Positions 26,246 through 35,920 of a DNA stretch of 64,000 nucleotides are shown here, one piece after another; position 1 is the stretch's first letter; the number at the start of each line of letters is the position of its first letter. The position numbers and the translations under genes are program-made. Origin of the DNA: Candidatus Albibeggiatoa sp. nov. NOAA (lineage in GTDB: Bacteria > Pseudomonadota > Gammaproteobacteria > Beggiatoales > Beggiatoaceae); NCBI GenBank assembly GCA_025800385.1, contig JAOXRS010000066.1, positions 62,001-126,000 on the forward strand, in the 5' to 3' direction. The notes under the pieces are model-generated. The model saw nothing but the letters and a program-made list of their open reading frames with translations, ran no database searches and was not told the DNA's origin.

Positions 26246-26386
26246 TGCTAACGTCCAACTCAGGCAAGATAAACAGCATTATATGCTAAACCGTATCGAA
26301 TAGATGTACTTCTGTATGTTGTGGCTGGCTTACAGCATTAAATATCTTGGTACAATATGCTTCCATCTGATTTTTTAGGAGTGATA

Positions 26387-27466
26387 ATGATTCATGTAAT
26401 TATTGGTACAAAAGCCCAACTGATAAAAATGGCACCTATTCTTAAACAAATGCAAGACCAAGGTATAGCATACAACTATATTTTAACAGGACAGCACAAA
26501 GATACGGTGACGGATATTGCCAATAATTTTAATCTAAAACAGCCCGACTATATTTTATATTCAGGTACAGATATTACATCAATTGTAAAAATGGGTATCT
26601 GGTTCACAAAATGTATGATTAAAACGATTTTTAACAAAAAGCAAATTTTTAAGCAGGATAAAAACGGAATTGTATTAGTACATGGTGATACCTTTTCAAC
26701 CTTGTTAGGTGCGATGATGGGTAAAATAGCAGGCTTAAAAGTGGGTCATGTAGAGTCAGGCTTGCGTTCGTTTAACTTGTTTCATCCTTTTCCTGAAGAA
26801 TTAACCCGAATTTTGGTATTTCGCTTGTCAAACTATATGTTTTGTCCGGGAGAATGGGCAGTTAAAAATGTACAACGCTATAAAGCCAAAAAAATTAATA
26901 CACAATTTAACACCTTATACGATGCACTCATGCAAGTGATACCAAAACTAAAAGCTATCAATGTTGATGTACCAGGCTATAATTACGCGATTGTGAGCAT
27001 TCATCGTTTTGAGAATATTTATAATCAAGCCGCTTTAGAACGCATTGTGTCAACTGTACAAGATATTGCAAAAAACAAACGATTATTATTTATTCTGCAC
27101 AAACCAACGGAAAAAAAATTATATCAATTTAACATGTATCAGAGTCTAGCCCAAAATCCACAAATTGAGCTTAGACAACGCTATGATTATTTTAAATTTA
27201 TTAAACTTGTATACCATGCAGATTTTATTATCAGTGATGGTGGCAGTAATCAAGAAGAGTGTTATTTTTTGGGTAAGCCGATTCTATTACTGCGCAAAGC
27301 CACTGAACGTAATGAAGGCATTGGACACAATTGTGTATTAAGCGAATATAAACCACAAGTTATTGCCGATTTTGTACAACATTCTCAGCAATATCAAAAT
27401 GATTTTCAATCCTTATCGCCTTCCCCTACCGATATTATTATTGAAAATATAAAAGTATATGCGTAG
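26387..27466 (+). CDS. UDP-N-acetylglucosamine 2-epimerase family protein
   Basis: 359 residues from the ATG at 26387, which has AGGAG seven bases upstream; a start at 26357 would add ten residues and lacks a site. The fold is the two-domain GT-B type of WecB/MnaA. Seen: VIIGTKAQLIKMAPI (cf. the VFGTRPE region), VHGDTFSTLLGAMMGKIAGLKVGHVESGLRS with the catalytic-region acids, HPFPEELTRI, and SDGGSNQEECYFLGKPILLLRKATERNEG, which binds UDP. WecB-type enzymes make UDP-ManNAc for surface polysaccharide. The N-terminal signature deviates from the usual GTRPE (GTKAQ), so the exact substrate is uncertain. The gene is isolated and its coding is even richer in A and T than its neighbours, with many Lys and Asn codons; it could be acquired. 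Confidence 0.85.
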   Translation: MIHVIIGTKAQLIKMAPILKQMQDQGIAYNYILTGQHKDTVTDIANNFNLKQPDYILYSGTDITSIVKMGIWFTKCMIKTIFNKKQIFKQDKNGIVLVHGDTFSTLLGAMMGKIAGLKVGHVESGLRSFNLFHPFPEELTRILVFRLSNYMFCPGEWAVKNVQRYKAKKINTQFNTLYDALMQVIPKLKAINVDVPGYNYAIVSIHRFENIYNQAALERIVSTVQDIAKNKRLLFILHKPTEKKLYQFNMYQSLAQNPQIELRQRYDYFKFIKLVYHADFIISDGGSNQEECYFLGKPILLLRKATERNEGIGHNCVLSEYKPQVIADFVQHSQQYQNDFQSLSPSPTDIIIENIKVYA

Positions 27467-27474
27467 ATAAACCT

Positions 27475-27512
27475 GAAATGATCTATAAAGCTATCAATCT
27501 TTATTGTCATTC
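27475..27512. terminator. Hairpin between convergent epimerase and cyclase genes
   Basis: ATAAAG/CTTTAT plus an outer GAAATGA/TCATTC pairing with a bulge form a stem across 27475-27512. It lies between two converging stop codons, which fits a bidirectional terminator, but no T-run is present. Confidence 0.4.
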
Positions 27513-27518
27513 AAACAA

Positions 27519-28592
27519 TTAGTCTTCGACACCAAGCACAGTATACACCACCATTTCTTGACTCTTGCCTTTAAACTTCATTGGTGGCAGTGCCTTGGTT
27601 TGAGATTGGCTCTTAATATATTCGTAAGTATTAGGGCCAATTAAAACCTCTTCAGGACGGGCTTGACTACAAATACGCGAAGCCACATTAATCGTATCAC
27701 CAACAGAAGTATATTGATAATGCCATTGTACGCCAATATTACCAACCAAGGCTTGTCCTGTATTAATGCCCACCCCAAGATAGAGTGGCGGAACATGGTC
27801 TTTATTTTCAGCAAGATACTGTTTCATATTTTCTTGCATAATCAGCCCTGCTTTGGTTGCACGTTTGGCATGATCTTCTTGATGGTTGGGTGCATTGAAA
27901 ATCGCCATGATTGCATCCCCCATAAAATTCACAACCACACCACCCTCTTGTTCAACGGCACTGGCTGCAATTTCCAAACATACATGCAATAAGTCAATTA
28001 CCTCATCTGGCGAGCATTTTTCACTGATACTGGTATAGTTGCGCAGGTCTGCAAATAAAGCTGTAACTTCACGTACATTACCGCCTAAATCCGCTGCAAT
28101 CCGATTTTCCATCAACGCCTTGCCTACCTCGCGTGGCACATAATGTTGAATGATAAATTCCATGCGCTCGTTGACTTCATCTAGCTTCGCTTTTAATAAG
28201 CCCAATTCATTGCGCTGTTGGGTTAAAGTTTGTTGGGTTTGTGTCCACTCGGTTTTATCGACTAGCAAGACCAATAAATGCGGTTCTTCAGTTTGATAAG
28301 GCATTAAAGCTAAATCGACATAACGGGTTTCGCCATTCGGTAAAATGCGATTTAAATTGTCTAAGTCAAATTCAGGTAATTCACCTCTAGCAACTTCTTC
28401 AATCACATCTTCGCAACCGTATAACTCTGGCACGACATCGAATAATGTTGCCTCTTGTTGTAAGGTATCACCGAATAAATGGGTATCACCACCATATTGA
28501 ATAATATTATATTCAGTATCTGTGATCGCATAAGCGGTCTTTTGATGCTGAAAAATAAGTTGTGGTAAATCTTGGCAAGTGGTCGTGGTCAT
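27519..28592 (-). CDS. PAS-class III adenylate/guanylate cyclase
   Basis: 357 residues, no membrane segment. A PAS-like domain (~10-115) and a coiled linker (~118-150) precede a class III cyclase domain (~165-350). Both metal-binding Asp residues are present (Asp182 in LFADLRNYT and Asp226 in FMGDAIMAIF), as are the transition-state Asn and Arg (NVASRI). The Thr of class IIIb enzymes is present in YTSVGDT. The usual adenine-selecting Lys four residues before the second Asp is Asn222 here (VVNFMGD), so nucleotide preference is open. The product would be cAMP or possibly cGMP, made in the cytoplasm in response to a PAS ligand. It is divergent from the GH57 gene. No CRP-like regulator is in the window. 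Confidence 0.9.
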   Translation of the reverse strand: MTTTTCQDLPQLIFQHQKTAYAITDTEYNIIQYGGDTHLFGDTLQQEATLFDVVPELYGCEDVIEEVARGELPEFDLDNLNRILPNGETRYVDLALMPYQTEEPHLLVLLVDKTEWTQTQQTLTQQRNELGLLKAKLDEVNERMEFIIQHYVPREVGKALMENRIAADLGGNVREVTALFADLRNYTSISEKCSPDEVIDLLHVCLEIAASAVEQEGGVVVNFMGDAIMAIFNAPNHQEDHAKRATKAGLIMQENMKQYLAENKDHVPPLYLGVGINTGQALVGNIGVQWHYQYTSVGDTINVASRICSQARPEEVLIGPNTYEYIKSQSQTKALPPMKFKGKSQEMVVYTVLGVED

Positions 28593-28736
28593 AGTAAATT
28601 TTTGATTCCCAATCAGATAGTTTTATTTCAAACGTTATCATCTATTTTATATGATTTAGTAGAATTTCCCACTTCGTTTGTCACATTCTTGTGCTAAGCT
28701 AGCAGAACAAAAACGAAACAAAGGAGGATGTGATTG

Positions 28737-30203
28737 ATGGCTGATTTAGCAGAATATATTGACGGTCTCCCTAATATTTGCGGCTCAGAATCTGAACTTG
28801 ATGCCGCGATTCAAGCCAACTTAGACAAACCTGTTTTTTTACCAGACAGTGCAATTGATTTTAATAAGATCAAAAGTGCATTTAGTGTGGCTTTACACAT
28901 GCACCAACCCCTGATTCCTGCGGGTGGTAGTGATTTGTCTACAGCTGCAATGATTAGCAATTTAAAATACATGATGGACAATCAGCATATCGGCGACAAT
29001 CATAATGCTCCTGTGTTTCATTGGTGCTATAAGCGCATCGGTGAATTTGTGCCGCAATTATTCGATCAGGGCAAACAGCCGCGTGTGATGCTGGAATACT
29101 CTGGCACATTGTTTCATGGTCTACGTCATATGGGTTTAGATGATGTATTTGATACCTTGAAATATGCAACTAACCATCCACAATATCGCCAAGGCATCGA
29201 ATGGCTGGGATGCCCTTGGGGTCATGCGGTTGCCCCTTCGACACCAGTGCAAGATTATCGCTTACATGTCAAAGCATGGCAGCATCATTTTGCCGCGATT
29301 TTTGGAACTGAAGCCTTAACCCGTGTACGTGGCTTTTCTCCTTCAGAAATGGCTTTACCGAATCATCCTGATGTCTCATATGAGTTTGTCAAAACCTTAA
29401 AAGAATGTGGCTACCAATGGGTTTTAGTGCAAGAACATACTGTTGAATTAGCTGAGAATGGTCATGGCGTGGAACAGAAACATTTACCGCATTTACTAAC
29501 ATGTACAAATTCAGAGGGTGAATCAATTTCAATCATCGCATTGATTAAAACCCAAGGCAGTGACACCAAATTAGTCGCACAAATGCAGCCTTATTATGAA
29601 GCGACCAGTTTGCAACGTTGGGATTACAAAGGTCAATCGATTCCACCGCTTGTGACACAGATCGCCGATGGTGAAAACGGTGGCGTGATGATGAATGAAT
29701 TCCCAGACAAGTTTTTCGAAGCCATGAGCAACAGCTCTCACTCTGAAACGCCTGCGATGAATGGTACGGAATATATTGAACACTTTTTTGCTAGCACGGG
29801 TTTGACCGAACAAGATTTAATCAAAGTCCAACCCATTATGCAAAAACGGATTTGGGATCGATTTACCGCTGGGGAAGGCAGTGAAAAATTAACCAAAACC
29901 ATTAACGAATTGCAAAAAGAAGATCATTGTTTTCATATGGAAGGTGGAAGCTGGACAAATGATATTTCTTGGGTTGAAGGCTATGAGAATGTGTTAGGGC
30001 CTATGGAAAAAGCCAGTTTGTTATTTAATGACAAAGTCTTGTCAAACAATATTCCTAGCAGTGATTCACGTTACCGCAACGTATTACTGCATTTGATGAT
30101 GTCGCAAACCAGTTGTTATCGTTATTGGGGGCAAGGTCAGTGGACGGATTATGGGCAAGAAATTTGTCGCCGTGCCAGTGATATTGTGAATTATGATTTT
30201 TAG
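28737..30203 (+). CDS. Glycoside hydrolase family 57 protein
   Basis: 488 residues from the ATG at 28737, which has GGAGG nine bases upstream. GH57 enzymes (alpha-amylases, 4-alpha-glucanotransferases, branching enzymes) act on alpha-glucans. Seen: the region-1 motif VALHMHQPLIPAGG, LEYSGTLFHGL, CPWGHAVAPSTPVQDY, and GFSPSEMALPNHPDV, where the Glu is at the position expected for the nucleophile. There is no signal peptide, so the enzyme is cytoplasmic and probably acts on storage glucan. The second catalytic Asp was not placed with certainty. It is a single-gene unit with its own terminator; no other glycogen genes are near. Confidence 0.85.
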   Translation: MADLAEYIDGLPNICGSESELDAAIQANLDKPVFLPDSAIDFNKIKSAFSVALHMHQPLIPAGGSDLSTAAMISNLKYMMDNQHIGDNHNAPVFHWCYKRIGEFVPQLFDQGKQPRVMLEYSGTLFHGLRHMGLDDVFDTLKYATNHPQYRQGIEWLGCPWGHAVAPSTPVQDYRLHVKAWQHHFAAIFGTEALTRVRGFSPSEMALPNHPDVSYEFVKTLKECGYQWVLVQEHTVELAENGHGVEQKHLPHLLTCTNSEGESISIIALIKTQGSDTKLVAQMQPYYEATSLQRWDYKGQSIPPLVTQIADGENGGVMMNEFPDKFFEAMSNSSHSETPAMNGTEYIEHFFASTGLTEQDLIKVQPIMQKRIWDRFTAGEGSEKLTKTINELQKEDHCFHMEGGSWTNDISWVEGYENVLGPMEKASLLFNDKVLSNNIPSSDSRYRNVLLHLMMSQTSCYRYWGQGQWTDYGQEICRRASDIVNYDF

Positions 30204-30225
30204 AATTAAAAGCTAGTTGAATTGG

Positions 30226-30271
30226 CTGGCAATCCTGATAAGGTAAGATGGATGCAGGACTGCCAGTTTTT
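30226..30271 (+). terminator. Rho-independent terminator of the GH57 gene
   Basis: CTGGCAATCCTG (30226-30237) pairs with CAGGACTGCCAG (30255-30266), eleven of twelve positions, and TTTTT follows directly. Confidence 0.8.
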
Positions 30272-30275
30272 ATTA

Positions 30276-30752
30276 TTAGTGAAGCGTATGTACTTCTTCG
30301 TTATAGACTAAATCTTCCATCCATACAAATGCCTCTTCTTGCCCTGGTTGATTGAACAATACCATTAAGATCACCCATTTAAGTTGATCTAAGTTAAAGT
30401 CATCACTTTCCAATGCCATCGCACGATCAATCACTAACTCGCGGCTGAAATTGTCCAATACCCCCATTTGTTCTAAGAATAATAGAAAGCCTCGACATTC
30501 CACATCTAATAATTCGCATTCTGAAGGCAAATAAACGCGGAGTGCGCCAGAACTGGGTGCATCACTAGGTGGTAAAAATTGTTGTTCGGCTAAGCCTTCT
30601 AACCACTCAAATGCTTTATTGACTTCATAACTAGGGAAGCCAGATTCAACCAATTCTACGGTTAATGTGTCTTGGTCATGTTCGAAAGGCATGTCATCAT
30701 CCACATAGTGCTCAAATAAAAACATCAATACATCAATAGTGTTTTCTTTCAT
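30276..30752 (-). CDS. smg: Smg (DUF494) family protein
   Basis: 158 residues (E. coli Smg ~157). The start is the ATG at 30752, preceded by GAGGAG; the frame extends to 30767 but without a site. Family sequence is clear: MKENTIDVLMFLFEHYVDDD and the acidic, helical remainder. Smg is a small cytoplasmic protein of unknown biochemical function that almost always follows dprA in gammaproteobacteria, as it does here: its ribosome site overlaps the end of dprA. The topA gene that often follows is absent; the GH57 gene converges instead. Confidence 0.95.
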   Translation of the reverse strand: MKENTIDVLMFLFEHYVDDDMPFEHDQDTLTVELVESGFPSYEVNKAFEWLEGLAEQQFLPPSDAPSSGALRVYLPSECELLDVECRGFLLFLEQMGVLDNFSRELVIDRAMALESDDFNLDQLKWVILMVLFNQPGQEEAFVWMEDLVYNEEVHTLH

Positions 30753-30763
30753 GAGACTTCTCC

Positions 30764-31903
30764 TCAATTTCTGACATAGAGACCACCCGCTTGGGATGAT
30801 ACTAAGCCTTGTAATTCTAAGATCAACAACATAGAAGACACTTCTTCTACGCTTAGCTGGCTTACGTCCACTAAATCGTCAATCGAAATAGGGTTGAAGC
30901 CCATACAGTCATATAAGGTTTTATATTGTGGGTCTAACTCGTCTAGTTTATTACTACTTGTTGTAGCAGTTGCTGGTATTTCATGAAATGCTTTATTCGC
31001 TAAAGGTGTCGAATTGATACCATCTACGGGTATATGAATTAATAATTCCTCAATGACATCATTTGCTGATTCGACTAATTTAGCACCCTCTTTAATCAGA
31101 GCATGGCAACCGCGTGCCAATTTATTTTGTATCGACCCCGGAATCGCGAATACTTCACGTCCTTGTTCTGCTGCCAGCCGCGCTGTAATTAACGAACCGC
31201 TGCGCACATTGGCTTCAATCACCAGTGTGCCCAAAGTTATACTGCTGATAATCCGATTACGACGGGGAAAGTTTTCAGAATGAGGTGGCGTTTTTAACGG
31301 GAATTCAGACAGCAACAATCCCGTTTGAGCGATGGTATGCGCGAGCTGATAATTTTGAGCAGGATATACGCGGTCTAAACCTGTCCCTGTTACTGCAATC
31401 GTTTTTCCATTCACGGCGACAGCTCCCCAATGTGCAGCCTCATCAATCCCTTTGGCTAATCCACTGGTAATCACAAACCCCGCTTGTGCGATATGGCTAG
31501 CAAACTCTTTCGCTATCTCATAGCCTTGTTGGCTTGGATGACGTGTACCAACAATCGCCACTTGGGGTATTTGTAAAATATCTAGTTGACCATGGGCATA
31601 TAAAATCGGTGGTGCACCATGAACCTCGCGCAAATAAGCAGGATATTGCGGATGATCTAAGGTTAACAAATGATTATTCGTTTGCTGAGACCAGTTTAAA
31701 TCGGCTTCTATCGCGTCCCAATCTGGATGTTGAAGATAATCAACCGTTTTATTTTTAAGCCCTGCATTTAGCCAATCTCTTTGCGTTGCCAAAAAGACCA
31801 TTTCTGGACTACCAAAGCGTTTTAATAATTGTCCAAACGTGACCGCACCGATTTGTGGCGCACGACTTAGTGCCAACCAATATTTTAAGTTTTCAATCGA
31901 CAT
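30764..31903 (-). CDS. dprA: DNA-processing protein DprA
   Basis: 379 residues. DprA loads RecA onto incoming single-stranded DNA during natural transformation. Seen: a SAM-like N-terminal part (LALSRAPQIGAVTFGQLLKRFGS), the Rossmann-like core with AIVGTRHPSQQGYEIA, GLAKGIDEAAHWGA, VTGTGLDRVYPAQN, FPRRNRIISS and VIEANVRSGSLITARLA, and a C-terminal winged-helix (DML1) domain (~315-379). All core motifs are intact. Its ATG directly follows the stop of the LysM gene (TAAATG), and smg follows, so this is a three-gene operon. Together with the pilMNOPQ operon it suggests competence for DNA uptake, though no comEC or comM is in the window. Confidence 0.96.
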   Translation of the reverse strand: MSIENLKYWLALSRAPQIGAVTFGQLLKRFGSPEMVFLATQRDWLNAGLKNKTVDYLQHPDWDAIEADLNWSQQTNNHLLTLDHPQYPAYLREVHGAPPILYAHGQLDILQIPQVAIVGTRHPSQQGYEIAKEFASHIAQAGFVITSGLAKGIDEAAHWGAVAVNGKTIAVTGTGLDRVYPAQNYQLAHTIAQTGLLLSEFPLKTPPHSENFPRRNRIISSITLGTLVIEANVRSGSLITARLAAEQGREVFAIPGSIQNKLARGCHALIKEGAKLVESANDVIEELLIHIPVDGINSTPLANKAFHEIPATATTSSNKLDELDPQYKTLYDCMGFNPISIDDLVDVSQLSVEEVSSMLLILELQGLVSSQAGGLYVRN

Positions 31904-32968
31904 TTAAGGGATAGTCACTTCATCCAACAAACTAATGGCACGTTGTGCTTTCATTACTAATGCGTAGCTAACCCGCTCAAATGATTTAAAGACCATCAAA
32001 GTGCCTGCAATTTGACTGGGTAATGTAATCAATTCACCTGTGACGGGGTCTTTAACTAAATGGCCGCCTTTATTTGCAACGAGTACATGCCCACGTTCTA
32101 AGCCATCATCAAGTCCTTTGTTAAGCACTACAATTTGGTATTGGCCTATTTGTGAAACCCCATTTACAACCGCAATAATGCGTGCTGTTTCACCCTCAAT
32201 ATAAGTTGGTTTGCGGGGTTGAAAATCTTCAGTAAGTTGATCATCACTTTCTAATGGTACAAGTAAGTCACCATCATAAATACCTTGGGTAAATGATAAA
32301 ATACGCAAAGTAGCAGGGTCACCCATTTGCTCTAACTTAGCGACACCTAAATAAACCGTTTCTTGCGCTAACACTTCGCCTGTATCAGGGTCAGTAAATT
32401 GCTGGCCTAAACGTACAATAGCGTAACGTTCTTGATAATCATATTCATCTAAACCACGGGCATAAACTAATGCATCGGTGGTTGCGAGCAATGTCCCATT
32501 TGCATTGGCCACGATATAACCCGCTTCCTCTAATTCATCTAAGCTTAAAATACGTGGTTGCGTTAAAAAGTGTTGAATCACATCGGTTGAAATAGTCGGA
32601 ATTTCTCGCTGCTGTTGAATAATACGTGTCATAGGGGAAAGCTTAACAGTACGGCCACGCTTGATTTGTAACGCATATGACCCAGAGCTAAGTTCTAACA
32701 TTGAGACCATATCACCGATACGAATTTGCGGGATGTTATTGCCCCACATTTCACTGGCCAGTAATGGATCAGCCACGAATTTCTCTAATACTTTGTACAA
32801 TGTGTCGTTCGGCAAAACGATATAACGTTCTGGATAATTGGGTAAACGTTCAACATTTGGATTTAATAATAAGAGTGTGGGCGCGTCGGAGGCATAAACG
32901 GGAAACAAGGGTAATGAGCATAATGTCATTAAAAGTAAAAAGCGTAGAATTGTTTTCATTATCTTCAT
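31904..32968 (-). CDS. Exported LysM-domain protein upstream of dprA
   Basis: 354 residues from the ATG at 32968; ATG at 32959 or GTG at 32974 are alternatives. A signal peptide ending VYAS precedes a LysM module (~50-95: YIVLPNDTLYKVLEKFVADP ... IRIGDMVSML) that would bind peptidoglycan. The rest (~100-354) is the conserved C-terminal region of this gammaproteobacterial family, with DEYDYQERYAIVRLG, LNKGLDDGLERGHVLV and AGTLMVFKSFERVSYALVM. Members are regularly the first gene of a LysM-dprA-smg operon; the function is unknown. It abuts dprA with no gap. Confidence 0.93.
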   Translation of the reverse strand: MKIMKTILRFLLLMTLCSLPLFPVYASDAPTLLLLNPNVERLPNYPERYIVLPNDTLYKVLEKFVADPLLASEMWGNNIPQIRIGDMVSMLELSSGSYALQIKRGRTVKLSPMTRIIQQQREIPTISTDVIQHFLTQPRILSLDELEEAGYIVANANGTLLATTDALVYARGLDEYDYQERYAIVRLGQQFTDPDTGEVLAQETVYLGVAKLEQMGDPATLRILSFTQGIYDGDLLVPLESDDQLTEDFQPRKPTYIEGETARIIAVVNGVSQIGQYQIVVLNKGLDDGLERGHVLVANKGGHLVKDPVTGELITLPSQIAGTLMVFKSFERVSYALVMKAQRAISLLDEVTIP

Positions 32969-33168
32969 CAACACATAATTTTTCTACTTTTATATCACAA
33001 ATACAGACAACAAGTATAGAGGGTTTTTTATTTTCGGTTGAGGCAGTCACATTTCCCTTTTACAGACAAAAATATACTGGAATTGACTGATCTTTTTAAT
33101 CGTGAGAAAGAGAAGGCATTCAAAGATAAAATACAACTAAAAATCCAGCTTTAACAAGTCGTTATTTT

Positions 33169-33216
33169 AAAAATAGATGTTAGAGTTACCAACAAAGTGA
33201 ATGCCAGCAACTCTAA
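33169..33216 (-). terminator. Terminator after the acyl-CoA ligase/GNAT gene
   Basis: On the minus strand TTAGAGTTGC pairs with GTAACTCTAA (33216-33207 with 33189-33180, one G-T pair), followed by TATTTTT a few bases later. It lies 17 bases past the stop codon of the 33233-35920 gene. Confidence 0.65.
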
Positions 33217-33232
33217 ACAATATAGTCCGTGA

Positions 33233-35920
33233 TTATAATAAGCGACTGACTAAGGTAATATTTCTATCGTCTGCATCTAATATAGCGTTAAAACCTAATT
33301 TATCCATTAGTTTCAACATGCTGTGATTGTTGCTTAAAACTTCGCCTTCAATCATTTTCAAGCCACGATGCCGTGCTGCATTCATAAGTGAAGTCATCAA
33401 GCGATGCGCAATACCACGATGCTGCCATCTATCTGAAACCACCAAAGCGAACTCACAACTCTCACCATCAGGATTAATCGAGTAACGTACTACACCCACT
33501 TCCACTTCTTTACCCTCAACCGTCGTGACTGCGATGAGAGCCATTTCACGATCATAATCGATTTGGGTAAAGCGCACTAACATGGTTGGCGTTAGTTCTG
33601 ACAAACTTTGCATAAAGCGGAAATACTTGGCTTCGTCTGACAAATCACGCACAAACTCCTGCTCAATATCCGCATCTTCAGGACGAATCGGACGGATAAT
33701 CATATCTGTGCCATCAGGTAAATGCCATTGTTCAACCAAATGCGCTGGGTATGGGTAAATCGCCATGTGTGCGTAACGGTCAGGATTTGGGGTGCAATAA
33801 TCAACCACAATTCTAGCATCCACTGCAACTACGCCTTTTTCATCGATAATCAACGGATTAATATCCATTTCACGAATCCAAGGTAGCTCACAAGCCATTT
33901 CAGAAACCCGTAACAATACTTGCTCTAAAGCCTCACGGTGTGCAGGTGGCATTTGACGGAAGGTTGCCAATAATTTCGCAGCATTTGTTTTATCAATCAA
34001 AGTTTTAACTAAGTAGTTATTCAATGGTGGCAAGCTTACAGCCACATCATCCAATACTTCAACCATTGTGCCACCCATACCGAAACTAATCACAGGGCCA
34101 AACACAGGATCACGCACAATACCCACCATCAACTCACGGCCATTCGGTTTGTTAATCATACGCTCAACAGTCACACCATCTAAACGCGCTTTTGGACATG
34201 TTTTCTCAATGGTTTTCATGATGCACTTGAACGCATCACGCACGGCTTGTGCATTGTGAATATTCAGCTTCACCCCACCAACATCACTTTTATGCGTAAT
34301 ATCTGGTGAGTTGATTTTCATCACGATAGGAAAGCCCATTGATTCGGCTAATACTAATGCTTCATTGGCTGTACGAGCAATTGCCGTAGTAACCACAGGA
34401 ATCTTGAACGCGCCGAGTAAGGCTTTTGATTCCATTTCGGTTAACACTTTACGCCGTTCAGCGAGCACACTTTCAATGATAATCTTCGTGCCTTCTGTAT
34501 CTGGGTTAATTGCATCTTCACCCGTAGAAGCCGATGGTGCTTGTAACAATAACTGTTGGTTTTTGTCATAAGATGATAAGAAGTAGAATGATTCCACCGC
34601 AGATTCTGGCAAACGGAAATCAGGGATACGTGCTTCTGCAAATAGCTTCTGGGCTGCACCAACCTGTACGCCACCCATCCAACAGGTAATAATCGGTTTA
34701 GTTGATTTTTTCGCCATTTCAATAATGACTTTAGCCACTTCAACAGGTTCAGTCATGGCTTGAGGGGTCAGAATCACAATCAACGCATCCACTTCTTCTG
34801 CATCTAAACAGATTGTTAACGCATCTTTATAACGTTGTGGCGTGGCATCACTGACGATATCAATTGGATTACCTTTTGACCAACATTTAGGCGGTAAGAC
34901 TTTGTGTAATGAATTAATCGTTTGCTTAGATAAATCCGCCAATGGAATACCTAATTCTGTTGCGCGGTCAGTCGCCATGACACCGGGGCCACCACCATTG
35001 GTAATAATCGCCAAACGGTTACCTTGTGCCTTGTAACGTGAAGCCAAAGTTTTCGCCGCAGAGAATAATTGACCAAAAGTTGAAACACGTACTACACCCG
35101 CACGTTGTAGCGCAGAGTCAAACGCATCATCACGTCCGAATAATGCACCGCTATGTGAAGTTACAGCTTGTGATACATTCTCATAACGACCGCTTTTAAT
35201 CACGATTACAGGTTTAATCCGCGCCGCTGCTCGTAAGCCACTCATAAAGCTACGTGCATGATGAATACCCTCGATATACAACAAAATGCCATGGGTTTGC
35301 GGATCAGAGACAAGGAAATCTAAAATTTGTCCAAAATCTAAATCAGCAGAAGTACCAACTGAAACTACAGCAGAAAAGCCTAAATTATTTGATTCAGCCC
35401 AATCTAATACTGCGGTACACAATGCACCAGATTGAGAAATCAGCGCAAGATTGCCTTTTTTCGCTTTGCCTTTAAAGAATGTACCATTGAAATTAATACT
35501 TGGACGCATAATCCCAAGCGCATTAGGCCCAATAAATCGAATACCATAACGTTTTGCAATTTCTACAATTTTATGTTCTAAACGTACACCTTCTGCGCCT
35601 GCTTCTCGGAAGCCTGCAGATAAAATCACTGCTGTTTTTACACCTACTTCGCCACATGCTTCTATAATTTGTGGGATAGTCCTTGCTGGTGTCGTAATAA
35701 TAACAAGATCAACAGGTTTACCTATTTCTTTAATATTTCGATAAACTTTTTGATCCAATACTTTTTCATATTTAATATTAATTGCGTAAACTGCGCCCTT
35801 AAATCCACCATCTAATAAATTTTTAAATAAAATACTACCGACGGAATCAGGACTACTACTTGCGCCAAAAACTGCAATAGATTTGGGCGCAAACAAAGGG
35901 GTGAGGTAATGTTGGCTCAT
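33233..35920 (-). CDS. Acetate-CoA ligase (ADP-forming)-like / GNAT acetyltransferase fusion (Pat/PatZ type)
   Basis: 895 residues. Order: CoA-binding Rossmann domain (~8-135, SIAVFGASSSPDSVGSILF), succinyl-CoA-ligase-like domains (~150-460, including ALISQSGALCTA and TSHSGALFGRD), an ATP-grasp domain (~490-700, GFPIVMKINSPDITHKSDVGGV), and a C-terminal GNAT domain (~730-890, with the acetyl-CoA loop RWQHRGIAHRLM). This is the architecture of PatZ/YfiQ, which acetylates lysines of enzymes such as acetyl-CoA synthetase. Whether the ligase half is active cannot be told, although the His of TSHSGA is kept. Length agrees with the family (~886). Monocistronic, with a clear terminator; no acs gene is near. 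Confidence 0.93.
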   Translation of the reverse strand: MSQHYLTPLFAPKSIAVFGASSSPDSVGSILFKNLLDGGFKGAVYAINIKYEKVLDQKVYRNIKEIGKPVDLVIITTPARTIPQIIEACGEVGVKTAVILSAGFREAGAEGVRLEHKIVEIAKRYGIRFIGPNALGIMRPSINFNGTFFKGKAKKGNLALISQSGALCTAVLDWAESNNLGFSAVVSVGTSADLDFGQILDFLVSDPQTHGILLYIEGIHHARSFMSGLRAAARIKPVIVIKSGRYENVSQAVTSHSGALFGRDDAFDSALQRAGVVRVSTFGQLFSAAKTLASRYKAQGNRLAIITNGGGPGVMATDRATELGIPLADLSKQTINSLHKVLPPKCWSKGNPIDIVSDATPQRYKDALTICLDAEEVDALIVILTPQAMTEPVEVAKVIIEMAKKSTKPIITCWMGGVQVGAAQKLFAEARIPDFRLPESAVESFYFLSSYDKNQQLLLQAPSASTGEDAINPDTEGTKIIIESVLAERRKVLTEMESKALLGAFKIPVVTTAIARTANEALVLAESMGFPIVMKINSPDITHKSDVGGVKLNIHNAQAVRDAFKCIMKTIEKTCPKARLDGVTVERMINKPNGRELMVGIVRDPVFGPVISFGMGGTMVEVLDDVAVSLPPLNNYLVKTLIDKTNAAKLLATFRQMPPAHREALEQVLLRVSEMACELPWIREMDINPLIIDEKGVVAVDARIVVDYCTPNPDRYAHMAIYPYPAHLVEQWHLPDGTDMIIRPIRPEDADIEQEFVRDLSDEAKYFRFMQSLSELTPTMLVRFTQIDYDREMALIAVTTVEGKEVEVGVVRYSINPDGESCEFALVVSDRWQHRGIAHRLMTSLMNAARHRGLKMIEGEVLSNNHSMLKLMDKLGFNAILDADDRNITLVSRLL

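Noticed and set aside
33233..35920. Possible classical acetyl-CoA synthetase (Acs)
   Set aside because: Domain order (CoA-binding, ligase, ATP-grasp, GNAT) is that of the ADP-forming ligase/PatZ type; no AMP-binding motif is present.
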